Shown here: one piece after another, positions 36,135 through 44,576 of the stretch
Layout of the letters: the number at the start of each line of letters is the position of its first letter
Position numbering within the stretch: the stretch's first letter is position 1
Assembly (NCBI GenBank): GCA_016742215.1
Contig: JACVCC010000001.1
Location: 124,001 to 188,000, forward strand
Length of the DNA: 64,000 nt
Direction: 5' to 3'
Origin: Brevundimonas sp.
GTDB lineage: Bacteria; Pseudomonadota; Alphaproteobacteria; Caulobacterales; Caulobacteraceae
The notes under the pieces: generated by a model
What the model was told of the DNA's origin: nothing
Databases searched by the model: none
Seen by the model: only the letters and a program-made list of their open reading frames with translations
Translations under genes and position numbers: made by a program

Positions 36135-36164
36135 CGGACATCGGGGAGGATGTCTCAGGCCGCC

Positions 36165-36545
36165 TTAGTAGCGACGGTTGTCACGGTCACGACGCTCTTC
36201 GCGCACCTGACGCGACAGTCGGTCGTAGCGAGCATCGAGCTCCTGACGTTCGCGGTAGCTCAGGCCGCCGCGCTGGTAGGAGTATTCGAGGCGAACCAGC
36301 TGGTTCAACTCAGCGCGCAGGCGGGTCGCCTCGCGGCGGCTCAGCTGACCGTTCCGCTGGCCGACGTCGATGCGGCGGTCAAGCTGATGTTTGCGCTGGG
36401 CGATCGGTTGCCAGTTCCGGTAGTTTTGCTCGTAACCGCCGCCACGGTACTGCGTGGTCGTCGCCGAAGCGGCCGATGCAGCGGCCGGGACAGCCACGGT
36501 AGCCGCGGCCAGGGCGAGGGCGGGGATAAGGGCTTTCTTGAACAT
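36165..36545 (-). CDS. Secreted basic protein, unknown
   Basis: A 126-residue protein with a clear signal peptide (MFKKALIPALALAAATVA to AASA, about residue 25). The mature part is rich in Arg, Gln and Tyr: YRGGGYEQNYRNWQPIAQRKHQLDRR, then RLRAELNQLVRLEYSYQRGGLSYRERQ. It looks helical and charged, a type common as small periplasmic proteins in Caulobacterales. I recognise no domain. The ATG at 36545 has AAGGAGA in good position, so I reject the longer frame from 36629. It is divergent from the PepSY-like gene and two-component operon. Confidence 0.75.
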   Translation of the reverse strand: MFKKALIPALALAAATVAVPAAASAASATTTQYRGGGYEQNYRNWQPIAQRKHQLDRRIDVGQRNGQLSRREATRLRAELNQLVRLEYSYQRGGLSYRERQELDARYDRLSRQVREERRDRDNRRY

Positions 36546-36762
36546 GACGTTCTCCTTGGCTTGCACCGCAACCGGACCGGCTGCGTTGACTGGAGAAGAC
36601 CACCCCGGGGCTGAGCCGCATCTGAACACCGCAAGTCAGTTAACGTTCATCTGCATGAAATCGACGTCACGACCGATGACGCGATCCTTCCGCGCGTCTA
36701 AAGGCTCGTCCGCGCGCGAGGCGAGACCGGTGGTCTGAAGCTGAAACCGGACTACACTGGTT

Positions 36763-36779
36763 GTTCAGGCGTCGTTCAG
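36763..36779 (+). promoter_or_regulatory. Direct repeat upstream of the PepSY-like/two-component operon
   Basis: GTTCAG occurs at 36763-36768 and again at 36774-36779, an 11-base period. That spacing is typical of tandem half-sites for OmpR/PhoB-type regulators, one of which is encoded just downstream (37118). It could mark autoregulation. The rest of the 258-base divergent spacer 36546-36803 shows no gene. Confidence 0.45.
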
Positions 36780-36803
36780 AGGCCGAGGATTAAACCCGAC
36801 GAT

Positions 36804-37109
36804 ATGAAACGGATGCTCGCCCTTCCCCTGGCCGCCCTGATCGCCGCAGCGCCGCTCGGCGCCGCGGCGCAGGACCGTGGTGACCGCGAGGATCGCGGCC
36901 CCCGTCGCGAACGCTCGGAACAGCAACAGCAGCGCCCGGATCGCGAGCGGCAGCAGATCAGTTATTCGGAAGCCGCCAGCATCGCCCGTTCGCAAGCCGG
37001 CGCCGGCGCGCGCTTTGTGGGCTCGCAAGGCATGCAGGGCGGGCGCTATGTCTTCGCCTTCGAGCGTGACGGCCGGGTCTTCAACGTTTCCGTCAGCGCC
37101 TACCGCTAG
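36804..37109 (+). CDS. Small secreted PepSY-like protein ahead of a two-component system
   Basis: A 101-residue protein with a signal peptide (ending GAAAQ, about 23), a charged Arg/Gln linker, and a C-terminal part ISYSEAASIARSQAGAGARFV to YVFAFERDGRVFNVSVSAYR. That end resembles a PepSY module (a helix then paired strands). PepSY proteins often sit next to two-component genes and may modulate the sensor in the periplasm. It ends 8 bases before the response regulator gene, so they are likely co-transcribed. Confidence 0.65.
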   Translation: MKRMLALPLAALIAAAPLGAAAQDRGDREDRGPRRERSEQQQQRPDRERQQISYSEAASIARSQAGAGARFVGSQGMQGGRYVFAFERDGRVFNVSVSAYR

Positions 37110-37117
37110 GAGCCAAC

Positions 37118-37798
37118 ATGCGAGTTCTTCTGGTCGAGGATGACGCCGACCTGTCGCGCCAGCTGAAGACGGCGCTGGGCGATGCCGGCTACGCGGTTGA
37201 TCATGCGGCAGACGGCGAGGAGGCCCATTTCCTCGGCGACACCGAACCCTATGACGTGATCGTGCTGGATCTGGGCCTGCCCAAGATCGACGGCGTGTCG
37301 GTCCTCGAGCGCTGGCGCCGCGAAGGCAAGACCACGCCTGTCCTGATCCTCACGGCCCGCGGCGCCTGGTCGGACAAGGTGTCCGGCTTCGACGCCGGCG
37401 CCGACGACTATCTGACCAAGCCGTTCCACACCGAGGAATTGCTGGCCCGCCTGCGCGCCCTGCTGCGCCGTTCGGCCGGCATTGCGTCGGCGACCCTGTC
37501 CTGCGGCGGCCTGCGCCTCGATCCGCGGGCGGCCCGGGCCAGCGTGAACGGCGAGCCCCTGCGACTGACCTCGCTGGAATACCGCCTGCTGCACTATCTG
37601 ATGATGCACCAGGGTCGGGTCATCAGCCGGACCGAGCTGGTGGAACACCTCTACGACCAGGATTTCGACCGCGACTCCAACACCATCGAGGTGTTCGTCG
37701 GCCGTCTGCGCAAGAAGATCGGTTCCGATCGCATCGAGACTGTCCGCGGTCTGGGCTACCGGCTGACGCCGCTGGCCGGGGAGTCTGACGCGGCGTGA
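37118..37798 (+). CDS. OmpR/PhoP-family response regulator
   Basis: A 226-residue DNA-binding response regulator. The receiver has acidic pocket VEDDAD, phosphoacceptor D51 (VIVLDLGLP), the Thr in LTARGAW and Lys in LTKPF. A winged-helix domain follows (LRLTSLEYRLLHYLMMHQGRVISRTELVEHLYD to VFVGRLRKKIG). The pair resembles PhoP-PhoQ or FeuP-FeuQ types that respond to envelope or cation conditions, by inference. Its stop overlaps the kinase start (GTGA). Confidence 0.92.
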   Translation: MRVLLVEDDADLSRQLKTALGDAGYAVDHAADGEEAHFLGDTEPYDVIVLDLGLPKIDGVSVLERWRREGKTTPVLILTARGAWSDKVSGFDAGADDYLTKPFHTEELLARLRALLRRSAGIASATLSCGGLRLDPRAARASVNGEPLRLTSLEYRLLHYLMMHQGRVISRTELVEHLYDQDFDRDSNTIEVFVGRLRKKIGSDRIETVRGLGYRLTPLAGESDAA

Positions 37799-39231
37799 CC
37801 GAAAGCGCGGGGGCAGGGGACGTAGTCGCTGAGACGAAGAGCTGGGGTCGCTGGTTCGGCCGCCCCGGACGAAGCCTGACCCGCCGCCTGATCTGGCTCG
37901 CGTCGGCCTGGATCCTTATCGCCCTGCTCGTTACCGGCTGGGCCCTGACCACCCAGTACAGCGAGAGCACCCTCCGGCGGCTCGGCAACGTCCTGTCGAT
38001 CACGATCGACGAGGTCGTGCTGGCCAGCACCGCAACGCCGGTGGACGTGACGGTCGCCGAGATCAAGGACGCCCGCACGCTGCGCCCCCTGTCCGGGAAG
38101 TACTGGGCGGTCGCAGAGCTGGACGGTCCCCGGGGCGTCCGGGTGCTCGCCCGGTCCCCGTCTCTGGCCGGGGAGAACCTGCCGGTTCCGCGCGACCTGC
38201 CTCACCGCCTTCGGGGCGCCTTCGGTCAGACCATCAGCTACAACGGCCGCGGCCCGATGGGCGCGCCGCTGCGGATCGCGGCCAGTCTGAAAACCCTCCC
38301 GGGGCGCGAGCGTCCGGTCGTTCTGATGGCCGGGCTCGACCGGTCGGAACTGGATGCCGACGCCCGCCAGTTCGCAACCTTCACCTGGATCGCCCTTGCC
38401 ATGCTGGGCGGCGGCCTGGTGATCGCCGTCTTCCTCCAGGTCCAGATCGGCCTGCGCCCCCTGTTCGGCCTGCGCAACGAGATCGCTGACGTGCGGAAAG
38501 GCAAGGCCGCGCGGATCGCGAAGACCTATCCGCTGGAGATCCAGCCCCTGGCTGAACAGGTCAACCGCCTGCTGGATCAGAACCAGGAGACGGTCGAGCG
38601 GCAGCGGACCCACGTCGGCAATCTGGCGCACGCCCTGAAGACGCCGCTGTCGGTCATGCTGGCCGAAGCGGGTTCGCAGCAGGGACAGCTGCCGGACATC
38701 GTGCGCAAGCAGACCGAGATCATGAAGGCGCAGGTCGATCACCACCTGCGCCGCGCCCGCGCCGCCGCCCGCGCCCAACTCCTGGGCGAGCGCACGCCGA
38801 TCGCCGAGGTGGTCGACGAACTGGCCGTCATGCTGGAGCGGGTGTTCGAGACCAAGGGGGTCGAGATCGACTGGCGCGCACCCGACGACCTGGGCTTCCG
38901 CGGCGAGCGACAGGATCTGCAGGAAATCCTCGGCAATCTGATGGAGAACGCCTGCAAATGGGCGAAGCGTCGGGTCCGGGTTTCGGCCGGCCCCACCGGT
39001 CTCGGGCAGATGGTGCTGGTGGTCGAGGACGACGGCCCGGGCCTGCCCGCCGACCAGCGCGAGGCGGCGCTTCAGCGCGGTATGCGGATGGACGAGACCA
39101 CACCCGGATCCGGTCTCGGCCTGTCCATCGTCGTGGAACTGACGAAGGCCTATGGCGGGCGCATCACCCTGGGGGACAGCGACATGGGCGGGCTGAAGGT
39201 CCTGCTGGAGCTGCCGACCGCCGAGGTTTGA
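37795..39231 (+). CDS. Membrane sensor histidine kinase
   Basis: A 478-residue kinase with two helices (about 31-53 and 199-221) flanking a periplasmic sensor of about 145 residues. A HAMP-like linker precedes the phosphoacceptor H279 in GNLAHALKTPLSVML. ATPase boxes are ENACKWAKRRV (N box), DDGPGLP and GSGLGLSIV. The start is GTG 37795, overlapping the response-regulator stop. It is the cognate partner of that regulator. The H-box form resembles PhoQ-type kinases; the signal is unknown. Confidence 0.92.
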   Translation: MTESAGAGDVVAETKSWGRWFGRPGRSLTRRLIWLASAWILIALLVTGWALTTQYSESTLRRLGNVLSITIDEVVLASTATPVDVTVAEIKDARTLRPLSGKYWAVAELDGPRGVRVLARSPSLAGENLPVPRDLPHRLRGAFGQTISYNGRGPMGAPLRIAASLKTLPGRERPVVLMAGLDRSELDADARQFATFTWIALAMLGGGLVIAVFLQVQIGLRPLFGLRNEIADVRKGKAARIAKTYPLEIQPLAEQVNRLLDQNQETVERQRTHVGNLAHALKTPLSVMLAEAGSQQGQLPDIVRKQTEIMKAQVDHHLRRARAAARAQLLGERTPIAEVVDELAVMLERVFETKGVEIDWRAPDDLGFRGERQDLQEILGNLMENACKWAKRRVRVSAGPTGLGQMVLVVEDDGPGLPADQREAALQRGMRMDETTPGSGLGLSIVVELTKAYGGRITLGDSDMGGLKVLLELPTAEV

Positions 39232-39315
39232 GACGAACGGCCGGATAGAGGCTGTTAACCCTGCACTGTCATGGTCGAGCTTCGGTCCGGGCATCCCCGG
39301 CCACGAGGTGATCGC

Positions 39316-40674
39316 ATGTCCGGGCTTTCGACCGCCCATTCCGTCGCCCTTGCCGCCTTGCTGGCGCGCTGTTCCGAGGCGATGCTCAAATCGGTATCGA
39401 GCACGGTTGCAGGGTTGCCGGGCGAGAAGGCGATCGACATGCGCCGGATGCTGGCCGAGGAGATGGCGGACCGGCGTCGTCGCGCGCTGGCCTTCGAGCC
39501 GATTCTGCCGATGTTCCGCGTCCGCGGAGACGGCATCCCCGCCACCACATTCCCGGCCGAGGTGCTTCCGCGATTGTGGAAGGTCGCCAGCGGTCGTGAA
39601 CCCCAGCTCCTGCCTCGCCTGGACGAGGACGAGGGCGGGCGCGTGATTGTCGCCAACCGCATCTGTCAGGCGGCGGCCTCGATTGTCCGGGACCAGCCCG
39701 ACCTGGTCTGGCCGGCTGGTCTCCGGCCGGAGGTCCGTGACAAGGGGCTTGAGGATCTGGCGATCAGCCTCGACCTTTCGCACCTCGCCCGCCGCGCCCT
39801 GCCGCTGATCGAGGTCTGGCTGAAGCGACCCGACGGCGATCAGCTCGCCGAGCTTCGCCTGATGGTGAAGGACTGCGCCGAGATTCACGCTGACGGCGCT
39901 TGGCGGCTGGTCGAGATCCTCTTCGCCCATCTGGAAGACGCGGTCCTCATCCTCAGAATCCTGACCCGGACTTCCGGAGCGGCGGATCAGGTTGGCTTCC
40001 TTAGCGTCTCCGAAATGGGCGACTTCGTCGAACGTCTGCTGAATGGCGTCAGCCAGCGGGTCGAGCGGCTGACGGCGTGGGCGGCCGAGGGTGGTCAGGG
40101 CGATATCGCTCCGGTCATGGTCGATCTGGACTGGTGCGCCAACGTGCTGGCCGAACTCGACGTGACCCTCACGCTTGAGCCTGACTCGCCCTGGGGCATC
40201 AGCGTTCGGGAGAGCCGCCTGACGGTCGCGACCTGGATGTCCCGGCTGTATCGCAAGGCCGCGAAGGCGGTCGATGCGGCCTTGCCGCTCGTTCGTGTCC
40301 AGACGTCCGGCCGCATGACACGCATGGCTCCGGATCTCGCTGCGCCGGCGCGCGGGGAGGCGGCGGAGAAAGCCTTCGCCCTGATGAAGCTCGTCGGCGT
40401 CACGCGCCGGGCGGCATCGACGTTCGGCGCCGAGGGCGATCGCAAGACCCTGATCGACGAGCTGGTCGAGCGGCTGACGTCCTACGCGGACCAGATCCTC
40501 TCCTCGATCAACGAGGAGGGGGCCGACCGGACGCACGGCCTCGCCCTGATCGCCGTCGCCGCGCGCTACCTCGAACTGATCGAGGCCCGCGACGCCGCCC
40601 GCACCGTGCGTCGCCGCGCCGCAGCGGCCGCTGGCAATGGCGGACCCGCGGGGGCCTCGTCGCAGGCCGCATGA
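39316..40674 (+). CDS. Large hypothetical protein, unknown
   Basis: A 452-residue soluble, helix-rich protein without signal peptide or membrane helices. Scattered Arg/Leu/Ala helices include RRMLAEEMADRRRRALAFEPIL, LEDLAISLDLSHLARRALPLIE and LIDELVERLTSYADQILSSI. I recognise no domain or catalytic motif. The ATG at 39316 has GAGGTG six bases upstream and is preferred over 39271. It lies between the sensor kinase and the cytochrome c maturation operon, 19 bases before ccmI, so it may share that transcript. Confidence 0.72.
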   Translation: MSGLSTAHSVALAALLARCSEAMLKSVSSTVAGLPGEKAIDMRRMLAEEMADRRRRALAFEPILPMFRVRGDGIPATTFPAEVLPRLWKVASGREPQLLPRLDEDEGGRVIVANRICQAAASIVRDQPDLVWPAGLRPEVRDKGLEDLAISLDLSHLARRALPLIEVWLKRPDGDQLAELRLMVKDCAEIHADGAWRLVEILFAHLEDAVLILRILTRTSGAADQVGFLSVSEMGDFVERLLNGVSQRVERLTAWAAEGGQGDIAPVMVDLDWCANVLAELDVTLTLEPDSPWGISVRESRLTVATWMSRLYRKAAKAVDAALPLVRVQTSGRMTRMAPDLAAPARGEAAEKAFALMKLVGVTRRAASTFGAEGDRKTLIDELVERLTSYADQILSSINEEGADRTHGLALIAVAARYLELIEARDAARTVRRRAAAAAGNGGPAGASSQAA

Positions 40675-40693
40675 TCGGCTACATCGCCGGTCG

Positions 40694-41515
40694 ATGACGT
40701 TATTCTGGATCATGACCGCTCTTCTGGCGGCCCTAGCGGGCCTGCTGGTGCTGACGGGCGCGCGGCGTGGAGCGGACGGCGGAGAAGCGCCCGAAGCCTC
40801 GGCCGCGGTCGAGTTGTCCGAACTGGATCGGCTGAAGGCCCGTGGTCTGCTGGACGACGCCTCGTGGACGGCTGCGCGGGCCGAAGCCGGGCGGCGTATC
40901 CTCTCGGCCGAGCGAACTGCCCGACCGATCATCGCAGGCAGCAAGGATCGCCTCTGGGTTCTCGGCGGGATCGTGGCGACGGTGGCGGTCTCGCTGGGCC
41001 TCTACATGACCATCGCGACGCCGGGTCTGCCGGATCAGGCCTATGAGGTCCGCGTCGACGAATGGGCGAACTCCGTGGACACGCTGGAGCCCGTGCAGGT
41101 GGCCGCCGTTGTCGATCGCATGGTGCGCTCCCAACCGGAGAACCATCAGGCCCTGACCATGCTGGGTGCGGCCCGCTTCCAGGCCGGTGATCCCATTGGC
41201 GCCGCCTCGGCCTTCCGCCGGGCGCTGGAGCTGGAACCCAGCGACGCCCGCAGCTGGTCGCGTCTGGGCGAGAGCCTCGTGCGTGCCAACGAAGGCGCGG
41301 TCGGCGGGGACGCCGAGGCCGCGTTCCGTCGCGCCCTGGCGCTGGACGGCAACCAGGGCGGTGCGCGCTTCTTCCTCGGCGAGGCGGCGCTGGCGCGCGG
41401 CGATCTGGCCGAGGCCCGTGCGATGTGGGGACCGCTGATGGCGTCGCTGGCCCCGTCCGATCCTCGACTGGCAGAGCTGACCTCTCGCCTCGCCGCCGCG
41501 GAGGCCGGTCAATGA
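40694..41515 (+). CDS. ccmI: Cytochrome c maturation protein CcmI (CycH)
   Basis: A 273-residue protein with an N-terminal helix (about 2-22), a short cytosolic segment LDRLKARGLLDDASWTAARAE, and a second helix (about 91-110: LWVLGGIVATVAVSLGLYM). A periplasmic TPR domain (ALTMLGAARFQAGDPIGAASAFRRALELEP) follows. CcmI chaperones apocytochrome c to the haem lyase. The stop overlaps ccmE (ATGA). It is the first ccm gene of the operon. Confidence 0.9.
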   Translation: MTLFWIMTALLAALAGLLVLTGARRGADGGEAPEASAAVELSELDRLKARGLLDDASWTAARAEAGRRILSAERTARPIIAGSKDRLWVLGGIVATVAVSLGLYMTIATPGLPDQAYEVRVDEWANSVDTLEPVQVAAVVDRMVRSQPENHQALTMLGAARFQAGDPIGAASAFRRALELEPSDARSWSRLGESLVRANEGAVGGDAEAAFRRALALDGNQGGARFFLGEAALARGDLAEARAMWGPLMASLAPSDPRLAELTSRLAAAEAGQ

Positions 41516-42000
41516 GCTGGCTGCCGAAGTCTCCGAAGGCGCGGCGTCGCCTGTGGGTCGTGGCCGCTGTAGCGCCGATCCTCGCCCTTGCCGTCGGCCT
41601 GTCGCTGTGGGCGATGCGCGACAGTGTGACCTTCTTCTTCTCGCCGTCCGAAGTGACGGCCGAGAACGCGCCCGCCGGCCGCGTTGTGCGTCTGGGCGGT
41701 CTGGTCGAAGCCGGCAGCGTCCAGCGCGACGGCACGGGCGAGGTCGCCTTCGTCGTCACCGACAATCTCGCCAGCACCCGCATCGTCTATCGCGGCGACC
41801 TGCCCGACCTGTTCCGCGAAGGGCAGGGGATCGTGGCCCAGGGCGCCTTCCAGCCGGACCGCACCTTCCGCGCGACCCAGGTGCTGGCCAAGCACGATGA
41901 GAACTACATGCCGCGCGAGGTCGCTGATCGCCTGAAGGAAACCGGCGAATGGCGTCCTGAAGCAGGTGCGCCGCCGCGGGCCGGAGCGCCCACAACGTGA
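41512..42000 (+). CDS. ccmE: Haem chaperone CcmE
   Basis: A 162-residue membrane-anchored haem carrier. The anchor is about residues 13-34. A periplasmic OB-fold contains RLGGLVEAGSVQRDGTGEVAFVVTD and ends with the haem-attaching His in VLAKHDENYMP. A Pro/Ala tail follows. It is coupled to ccmI (ATGA) and to ccmF (GTGA). Confidence 0.95.
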   Translation: MSWLPKSPKARRRLWVVAAVAPILALAVGLSLWAMRDSVTFFFSPSEVTAENAPAGRVVRLGGLVEAGSVQRDGTGEVAFVVTDNLASTRIVYRGDLPDLFREGQGIVAQGAFQPDRTFRATQVLAKHDENYMPREVADRLKETGEWRPEAGAPPRAGAPTT

Positions 42001-43976
42001 TCGTCGAAGTCGGGGCCTTCGCCCTCATCCTGTCCCTGATCCTGGCGGTGCTGCAGACCGTCATGGCCGGCGTCGGCCGCCTGCGTCGAAGCCCGGTGCT
42101 GGCCGGAGCGGCAGACGGCGCGGCTCTCGCCTCGGCGATGGCCGTGGCGGTGGCCTTCGCAGCCCTGATCTTCGCCTTCGCCGTGTCGGACTTCTCGGTC
42201 GCCAACGTCGCGGCCAACAGCCACACCGACAAGCCGATGCTCTACAAGGTGGCCGCCGCCTGGGGCAGCCACGAGGGCTCGCTGCTGCTGTGGTGTCTGG
42301 TCATGACCGGCTTTGGCGCGACCTTGGCCCGGGCCCGCAACCTGCCTTTCGGCCTGCGCACCTCGGCTGTGGCGACGCAGGGGCTGCTCGGCGCCCTGTT
42401 CCTCGCCTTCGCCGTCTTCACCTCCAACCCGTTCGCGCGGCTGGAGCCGGCCCCGTTCCAGGGCGGGTCACTGAACCCGCTGCTGCAGGACCCGGCGCTC
42501 GCCTTCCATCCGCCGCTGCTCTACCTCGGCTATGTCGGCTTTTCGGTCTGCTTCTCTCTGGCCGTCGCGGCCCTGATCGAAGGGCGGGCCAACGCCAGCT
42601 TCTGGCCGGCCTGGGGCCGCTGGGTCCGGCCTTGGGCGCTCGCCAGCTGGGCCTTCCTGACGGTCGGCATCGCCCTGGGCAGCTTCTGGGCCTACTACGA
42701 GCTGGGCTGGGGCGGCTGGTGGTTCTGGGACCCGGTCGAGAACGCCAGCTTCATGCCGTGGCTGGCCGGCGCGGCCCTGCTGCACAGCGCGGTGGTGACC
42801 GAACGGCGCGGCGCCCTTGCAGGGTGGACTACCTTCCTCGCCCTGTTGGCCTTCACCTTCTCGATGCTGGGCGCCTTCCTCGTGCGCTCGGGCGTGCTGA
42901 CCAGCGTCCACGCCTTCGCTGTCGATCCCAAGCGCGGCCTGATGCTGCTGGCCATCCTCGGCGTCACCGCCGGTGCGGCCTTCGCCCTGTTCGCTTGGCG
43001 CGCGCCGCAGCTGAAGGGCGGCGGCATGTTCGCTCCGGTCAGCCGCGAGGGCGCACTGGTGCTGAACAACCTGTTCCTGACCGCCGCCGCCGCAACGGTT
43101 CTGCTGGGCACCCTGTATCCACTGATCCTCGAGGCGGTATCGGGCGCGACCATCTCGGTCGGCCCGCCCTACTTCGCCCTGACCTTCGTGCCGCTGATGG
43201 CGGTGGCATTGCTGATCCTGCCGGCAGGTCCGCTGCTGGCGTGGAAGCGCGGCGACCTGAACGGCGTCCTGCAACGCCTGTGGGTCGCCGCCCTGCTGGC
43301 CGTCGCGCTGGGGCTCGCCGGCTGGGCCATGTTCGAGCCGAAGAAGGCGCTCGCCGCCGCCGGTCTGGCGTTGGGCTTCTGGCTGGTCGTCGGCGCCTTG
43401 GCCGAGACGGCCGAGCGCGTCCGCCTGTTCCGCGCGCCGCTGGCCGAGGTCTTCCGACGGGCAAGGGGCTTGCCGCTCGGCGCCTGGGGCATGACGCTGG
43501 CGCATGCCGGGCTGGGCGTCTTCGTGCTCGGGGCCGTGGTCGAGACCGGCTACCGGATCGAGGCCGGTCGCCCGCTGCAGGTCGGCCAGTCGATCGAGGC
43601 TGCGGGCTACTCCGTCCGTCTGGATCAGGTCCGCGTCGTCGAGGGGGCGAACTATCTGGCCGAGCAGGGCCGTTTCACCATCGAGGTTGAGGGGGGAAAG
43701 ACCCGCATCCTGACCGCCGAGCGTCGCTTCTTCCCCGCCGGTGGCCAGACGACGACCGAGGTCGGCCTCGACTTCCGCGGACTGGACGACGTCTATGTGG
43801 TGCTGGGCGAACGCGCGGCCTTGGTCGACGGCCAGCCGAGCTGGAGTGTTCGGGTCTGGTGGAATCCCTGGGCGCGGCTGATCTTCCTTGGACCGGCCAT
43901 CATGGCGCTGGGCGGGCTGTTGTCGCTGCTGGATCGCCGCCTGCGCATCGGGGCCGGCGGAAGGAAGGCGGCATGA
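41997..43976 (+). CDS. ccmF: Haem lyase subunit CcmF
   Basis: A 659-residue multi-pass protein with about 14-15 helices. The WWD-type motif is GWGGWWFWDPVENASFMPW, and early blocks include KVAAAWGSHEGSLLLW. Conserved periplasmic His residues and a C-terminal periplasmic loop are present. With CcmH and CcmI it attaches haem to apocytochrome c. The start is GTG 41997, overlapping the ccmE stop. Confidence 0.96.
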   Translation: MIVEVGAFALILSLILAVLQTVMAGVGRLRRSPVLAGAADGAALASAMAVAVAFAALIFAFAVSDFSVANVAANSHTDKPMLYKVAAAWGSHEGSLLLWCLVMTGFGATLARARNLPFGLRTSAVATQGLLGALFLAFAVFTSNPFARLEPAPFQGGSLNPLLQDPALAFHPPLLYLGYVGFSVCFSLAVAALIEGRANASFWPAWGRWVRPWALASWAFLTVGIALGSFWAYYELGWGGWWFWDPVENASFMPWLAGAALLHSAVVTERRGALAGWTTFLALLAFTFSMLGAFLVRSGVLTSVHAFAVDPKRGLMLLAILGVTAGAAFALFAWRAPQLKGGGMFAPVSREGALVLNNLFLTAAAATVLLGTLYPLILEAVSGATISVGPPYFALTFVPLMAVALLILPAGPLLAWKRGDLNGVLQRLWVAALLAVALGLAGWAMFEPKKALAAAGLALGFWLVVGALAETAERVRLFRAPLAEVFRRARGLPLGAWGMTLAHAGLGVFVLGAVVETGYRIEAGRPLQVGQSIEAAGYSVRLDQVRVVEGANYLAEQGRFTIEVEGGKTRILTAERRFFPAGGQTTTEVGLDFRGLDDVYVVLGERAALVDGQPSWSVRVWWNPWARLIFLGPAIMALGGLLSLLDRRLRIGAGGRKAA

Positions 43977-44464
43977 AGCGGGTCCTGCTGGTCGCCATCG
44001 CCGCCGTAGGCCTGATCGCCGCCGAGCCGATCCCGGCGCCGGACACGCCCCTGCCCGACGCGGCGCAGGAAGCGCGCGCCCAGCGCCTGTTCGACGACAT
44101 CCGCTGCGTGGTCTGCCAGCACGAGGCCATCGCCGACAGCCCCGCCGGCATCGCCTCGGACATGCGCCGTCTGGTGCGCGAGGAGATTGCGGCCGGTCGT
44201 ACCGATGCCGAGGTCCGGGCCGATCTGGTCGCCCGCTACGGCGACTTCGTCCTGTTCAAACCGCCCGTGCGGATCGGAACTTGGCTGCTGTGGTTCGGGC
44301 CATTCGTCGCCCTGCTGCTGGTCGGCGCCGTCCTGCTGGTCGTCGGCCGCCGCCGGAAAGCGGATGTCGAACCGCTTTCGTCAGTTGAGGAAGCCCGGCT
44401 GGCCGATATTCTCGCGAACGGCGATCTTCGCCGTAGTCATGACGCAAAGCCGTCTGACGACTGA
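43973..44464 (+). CDS. ccmH: Cytochrome c maturation protein CcmH (CycL)
   Basis: A 163-residue periplasmic thiol protein. A signal segment is followed by the redox motif IRCVVCQHE within the CcmH helical fold (IASDMRRLVREEIAAGRTDAEVRADLVARYGDFVLFKPP). A C-terminal helix (about 105-127) and charged tail follow. It reduces apocytochrome c cysteines before haem ligation. Its ATG overlaps the ccmF stop. The 112-base gap to degP contains an imperfect hairpin but no gene. Confidence 0.95.
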   Translation: MKRVLLVAIAAVGLIAAEPIPAPDTPLPDAAQEARAQRLFDDIRCVVCQHEAIADSPAGIASDMRRLVREEIAAGRTDAEVRADLVARYGDFVLFKPPVRIGTWLLWFGPFVALLLVGAVLLVVGRRRKADVEPLSSVEEARLADILANGDLRRSHDAKPSDD

Positions 44465-44576
44465 CACTGCGCGGGACCCAACATTCCGCCACGGGCGTTG
44501 GTGTTGCGACACACGCCCTCTATCTAGGGCCTAACGGGCGCACTCTGTCGCCCGACGAGAGGATCGCAGGATACCC

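Noticed and set aside
37756-40944. A 1062-residue minus-strand open frame
   Set aside because: It overlaps the response regulator end, the kinase, the hypothetical protein and ccmI start on the other strand. Its translation has no motif; the plus-strand genes have clear domains.
44490-44530. A heat-shock or ECF promoter before degP
   Set aside because: Candidate -35 and -10 elements have only about 11 bases between them, too short for a sigma-70-type promoter. An imperfect hairpin is present, but no convincing promoter.
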